A stretch of DNA of 7,274 bases, from assembly GCA_030040825.1 (NCBI GenBank), contig JASHSY010000372.1:1-7274 (forward strand), in the 5' to 3' direction. A program made the translations under genes and the position numbers. A model generated the notes under the pieces. It did no database searches. It was not told where the DNA came from and saw only the letters and a program-made list of their open reading frames with translations. Source of the DNA: Xanthobacteraceae bacterium (lineage in GTDB: Bacteria > Pseudomonadota > Alphaproteobacteria > Rhizobiales > Xanthobacteraceae). This document shows positions 6,371 to 7,274 of the stretch, piece after piece (the first letter of the stretch is position 1; the number at the start of each line of letters is the position of its first letter).

Positions 6371-6748
6371 TCACTTGCGCTCGAAAAAAACCGCCGCACA
6401 GGTGTGTCGACTGATGTTTTGCGCGGTATGAGCGAAGGTAACCGGAGCCTCCATTGGATGCCCGGCCCTGGTTTTGACAATACGAACCGTCCCGTCGGCC
6501 GACGTCAGTTTGATCGTGCAGTCGGTCAGCGGATAGACCACCGACGGAATCGGATGGGCGTGGAGCTTGTCCAACTCGCCAGGCTTCCAGACCGCCCGGG
6601 TCACTCGGAATTTTTCGTTATCCAAAATCACCCTGTAAACGCCCGGATCGCTTGCATAAGCCGGCGGCGCGCTCTGGGCGATGCCGATCGACGGCGCAAC
6701 GAAGGTAGCGGCGGCGGCCGCGAGTATGGGTGCAACGTGTTTGATCAT
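6371..6748 (-). CDS. Small exported cupin-fold protein, function unknown
   Basis: A 125-residue protein that I can place by fold only. Residues 1-24 look like a Sec signal peptide (Lys3, then an Ala-rich hydrophobic core ending in IGIA-QSA; cleavage near 24 or 27), so the protein is probably periplasmic. The mature part matches a single cupin barrel: VWKPGELDKLHAHP (His63, His65), a PSVVYPLTDC strand, and a second motif around HTAQN (His107, Asn111). These could bind one metal ion, but the usual motif-1 glutamate is not obvious. Two cysteines (77, 116) could form a disulfide. There are two adjacent ATGs (6751 and 6748). The strong GGAGG lies only 2 nt before the first but 5 nt before the second, so 6748 is preferred. 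It is convergent with cinA and on the same strand as the downstream-ending ratA-like gene, 190 bp away. Substrate and pathway cannot be named. Confidence 0.85.
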   Translation of the reverse strand: MIKHVAPILAAAAATFVAPSIGIAQSAPPAYASDPGVYRVILDNEKFRVTRAVWKPGELDKLHAHPIPSVVYPLTDCTIKLTSADGTVRIVKTRAGHPMEAPVTFAHTAQNISRHTCAAVFFERK

Positions 6749-6751
6749 CAT

Positions 6752-6938
6752 GACCTCCCAGTAATGTGAGACCGGTAGGAAGCTTAGCGAGCGGCTATGA
6801 CAAGCGGAAGATCGCTTTCAGCCGCTTGGCGCAGCGCGGGACGGCCGGCGCAGTGCTGAAGCACATTTGTCGTCCTCCCCCTACTGGAACAAGTTGAATG
6901 GCCGACCATAGCGGCTTATCCCGTTCACCGGGAGTCCG
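6752..6938. other. Gene-free spacer with alternative hairpins, upstream of the cupin gene
   Basis: This 187-bp spacer lies downstream of the ratA-like gene and upstream of the cupin gene, both minus strand. CAAGCGG (6801-6807) can pair with CCGCTTG (6822-6828). AGCGGCT (6790-6796) can pair with AGCCGCT (6820-6826). AAGCG (6802-6806) can pair with CGCTT (6813-6817). The first two share bases and exclude each other. A minus-strand TTGTCA (6802-6797) resembles a -35 box but has no good -10 partner. I saw no credible coding frame. Confidence 0.45.
6919..6933 (-). terminator. Short hairpin after the ratA-like gene
   Basis: TCCCG (6919-6923) and CGGGA (6929-6933) form a perfect 5-bp GC-rich stem with a 5-nt loop, 5 nt beyond the TAG of the ratA-like gene. 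The position suits a terminator but no U-run follows on the minus strand, so intrinsic termination is uncertain. Confidence 0.3.
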
Positions 6939-7274
6939 CTACGCCGCACGCGTGCCGTAAATCTCATCGGCGCGACGCTCGAATGCGCCGGCGAAGCGGC
7001 GAAAGGCGGTGTCGAACATCGCCCCCATCAGCAGTCCCAATGCGCGGCTTTGAAATTCGTAAGCGATGAAGAATTCGACGTCGCAGGCGTGCGCTTCGAT
7101 CGGGCGGAATTTCCAGGTGTTGTTGAGCTGACGAAACGGCCCCTCGAGATATTGCACAAGGACTTGCAGATTGGGCCGGTCGAGCGTGACGCGGCTGGTG
7201 AAGGTCTGCCGCACGAGCTTATAGGCCACCGTCATGTCGGCAACGATGATGTCTTTGCCGCTCTCTTTCTTACG
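6939..7274 (-). CDS. RatA / COQ10-type START-domain protein (5' part cut off by window edge)
   Basis: The frame is open from the right edge to TAG at 6941-6939, giving the C-terminal 111 residues; the family is about 145-155 long, so roughly 35-45 N-terminal residues lie outside. The visible part reads VADMTVAYKLVRQTFTSRV, then LQVLVQYLEGPFRQLNNTW, CDVEFFIAYEFQSRALGLLM and FRRFAGAFERRADEIYG. This matches the polyketide-cyclase/START-like proteins annotated as RatA toxins or coenzyme Q-binding COQ10 homologues. The family has a hydrophobic cavity for quinone or lipid. In alphaproteobacteria a role in quinone handling is more plausible than a ribosome-association toxin, and no antitoxin-like partner is visible downstream. 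An internal ATG at 7235 is not the start, because family-like sequence (KKESGKDIIVAD) continues upstream of it. Confidence 0.88.
   Translation of the reverse strand, partial: RKKESGKDIIVADMTVAYKLVRQTFTSRVTLDRPNLQVLVQYLEGPFRQLNNTWKFRPIEAHACDVEFFIAYEFQSRALGLLMGAMFDTAFRRFAGAFERRADEIYGTRAA

Noticed and set aside
6170..6769. 199-codon open frame on the plus strand spanning cinA and the cupin gene
   Set aside because: It overlaps two better-supported genes in other frames and has a low-complexity Ala/Arg/Ser start; a shadow.
1..7274. CRISPR arrays, tRNA/rRNA genes, insertion sequences, phage or defence genes
   Set aside because: I looked for regular repeats, transposase motifs, terminal inverted repeats with target duplications and tRNA-like cloverleafs and saw none. 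Nearly all the window is accounted for by core genes.

Overview
The window (about 63% GC by eye) looks like chromosomal DNA from an alphaproteobacterium of the Hyphomicrobiales/Rhizobiales, close to the Bradyrhizobium/Rhodopseudomonas/Xanthobacteraceae side. The reasons are the fused ispDF gene, the ntrB-ntrC-ntrY nitrogen-regulation cluster with a typical rhizobial NtrY H-box, a stand-alone CinA C-terminal domain protein directly behind ispDF, and a RatA/COQ10-like START-domain gene nearby. The assignment rests on protein motifs and gene order read by eye, not on a database search.

Layout from left to right. Bases 1-1662, minus strand: the N-terminal 554 codons of the membrane sensor kinase NtrY, cut by the window edge just after its phosphoacceptor H-box. 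Bases 1663-1804: a 142-bp ntrC-ntrY spacer with several short dyads and a possible promoter. Bases 1805-3253 and 3253-4395, minus strand: ntrC and ntrB, joined by a TGATG stop/start overlap. Bases 4396-4678: a comparatively AT-rich divergent intergenic region. Bases 4679-5860, plus strand: bifunctional ispDF. Bases 5857-6360, plus strand: cinA/pncC, with a GTGA overlap. Bases 6371-6748, minus strand: a small secreted cupin-fold protein of unknown role, convergent with cinA. Bases 6752-6938: a gene-free spacer with alternative hairpins. Bases 6939-7274, minus strand: the C-terminal 111 residues of a RatA/COQ10-type protein whose start lies outside the window.

How the genes work together: NtrB (cytosolic PAS-histidine kinase) and NtrC (sigma-54 enhancer-binding response regulator) form the classical nitrogen-status pair. 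NtrY is the membrane-bound second sensor, whose partner NtrX is expected just beyond the left edge. On the other strand, IspDF carries out two steps of the MEP isoprenoid pathway and CinA/PncC probably salvages nicotinamide mononucleotide. The RatA-like protein probably binds a quinone or lipid.

Most of this is conserved core genome and I do not see a new defence or mobile system. The points worth a second look are: no dusB/nifR3 gene ahead of ntrB, where relatives usually carry one; a cupin gene sitting between cinA and the ratA-like gene; and dyad-rich spacers in front of ntrY, ntrB/ispDF and the cupin gene.
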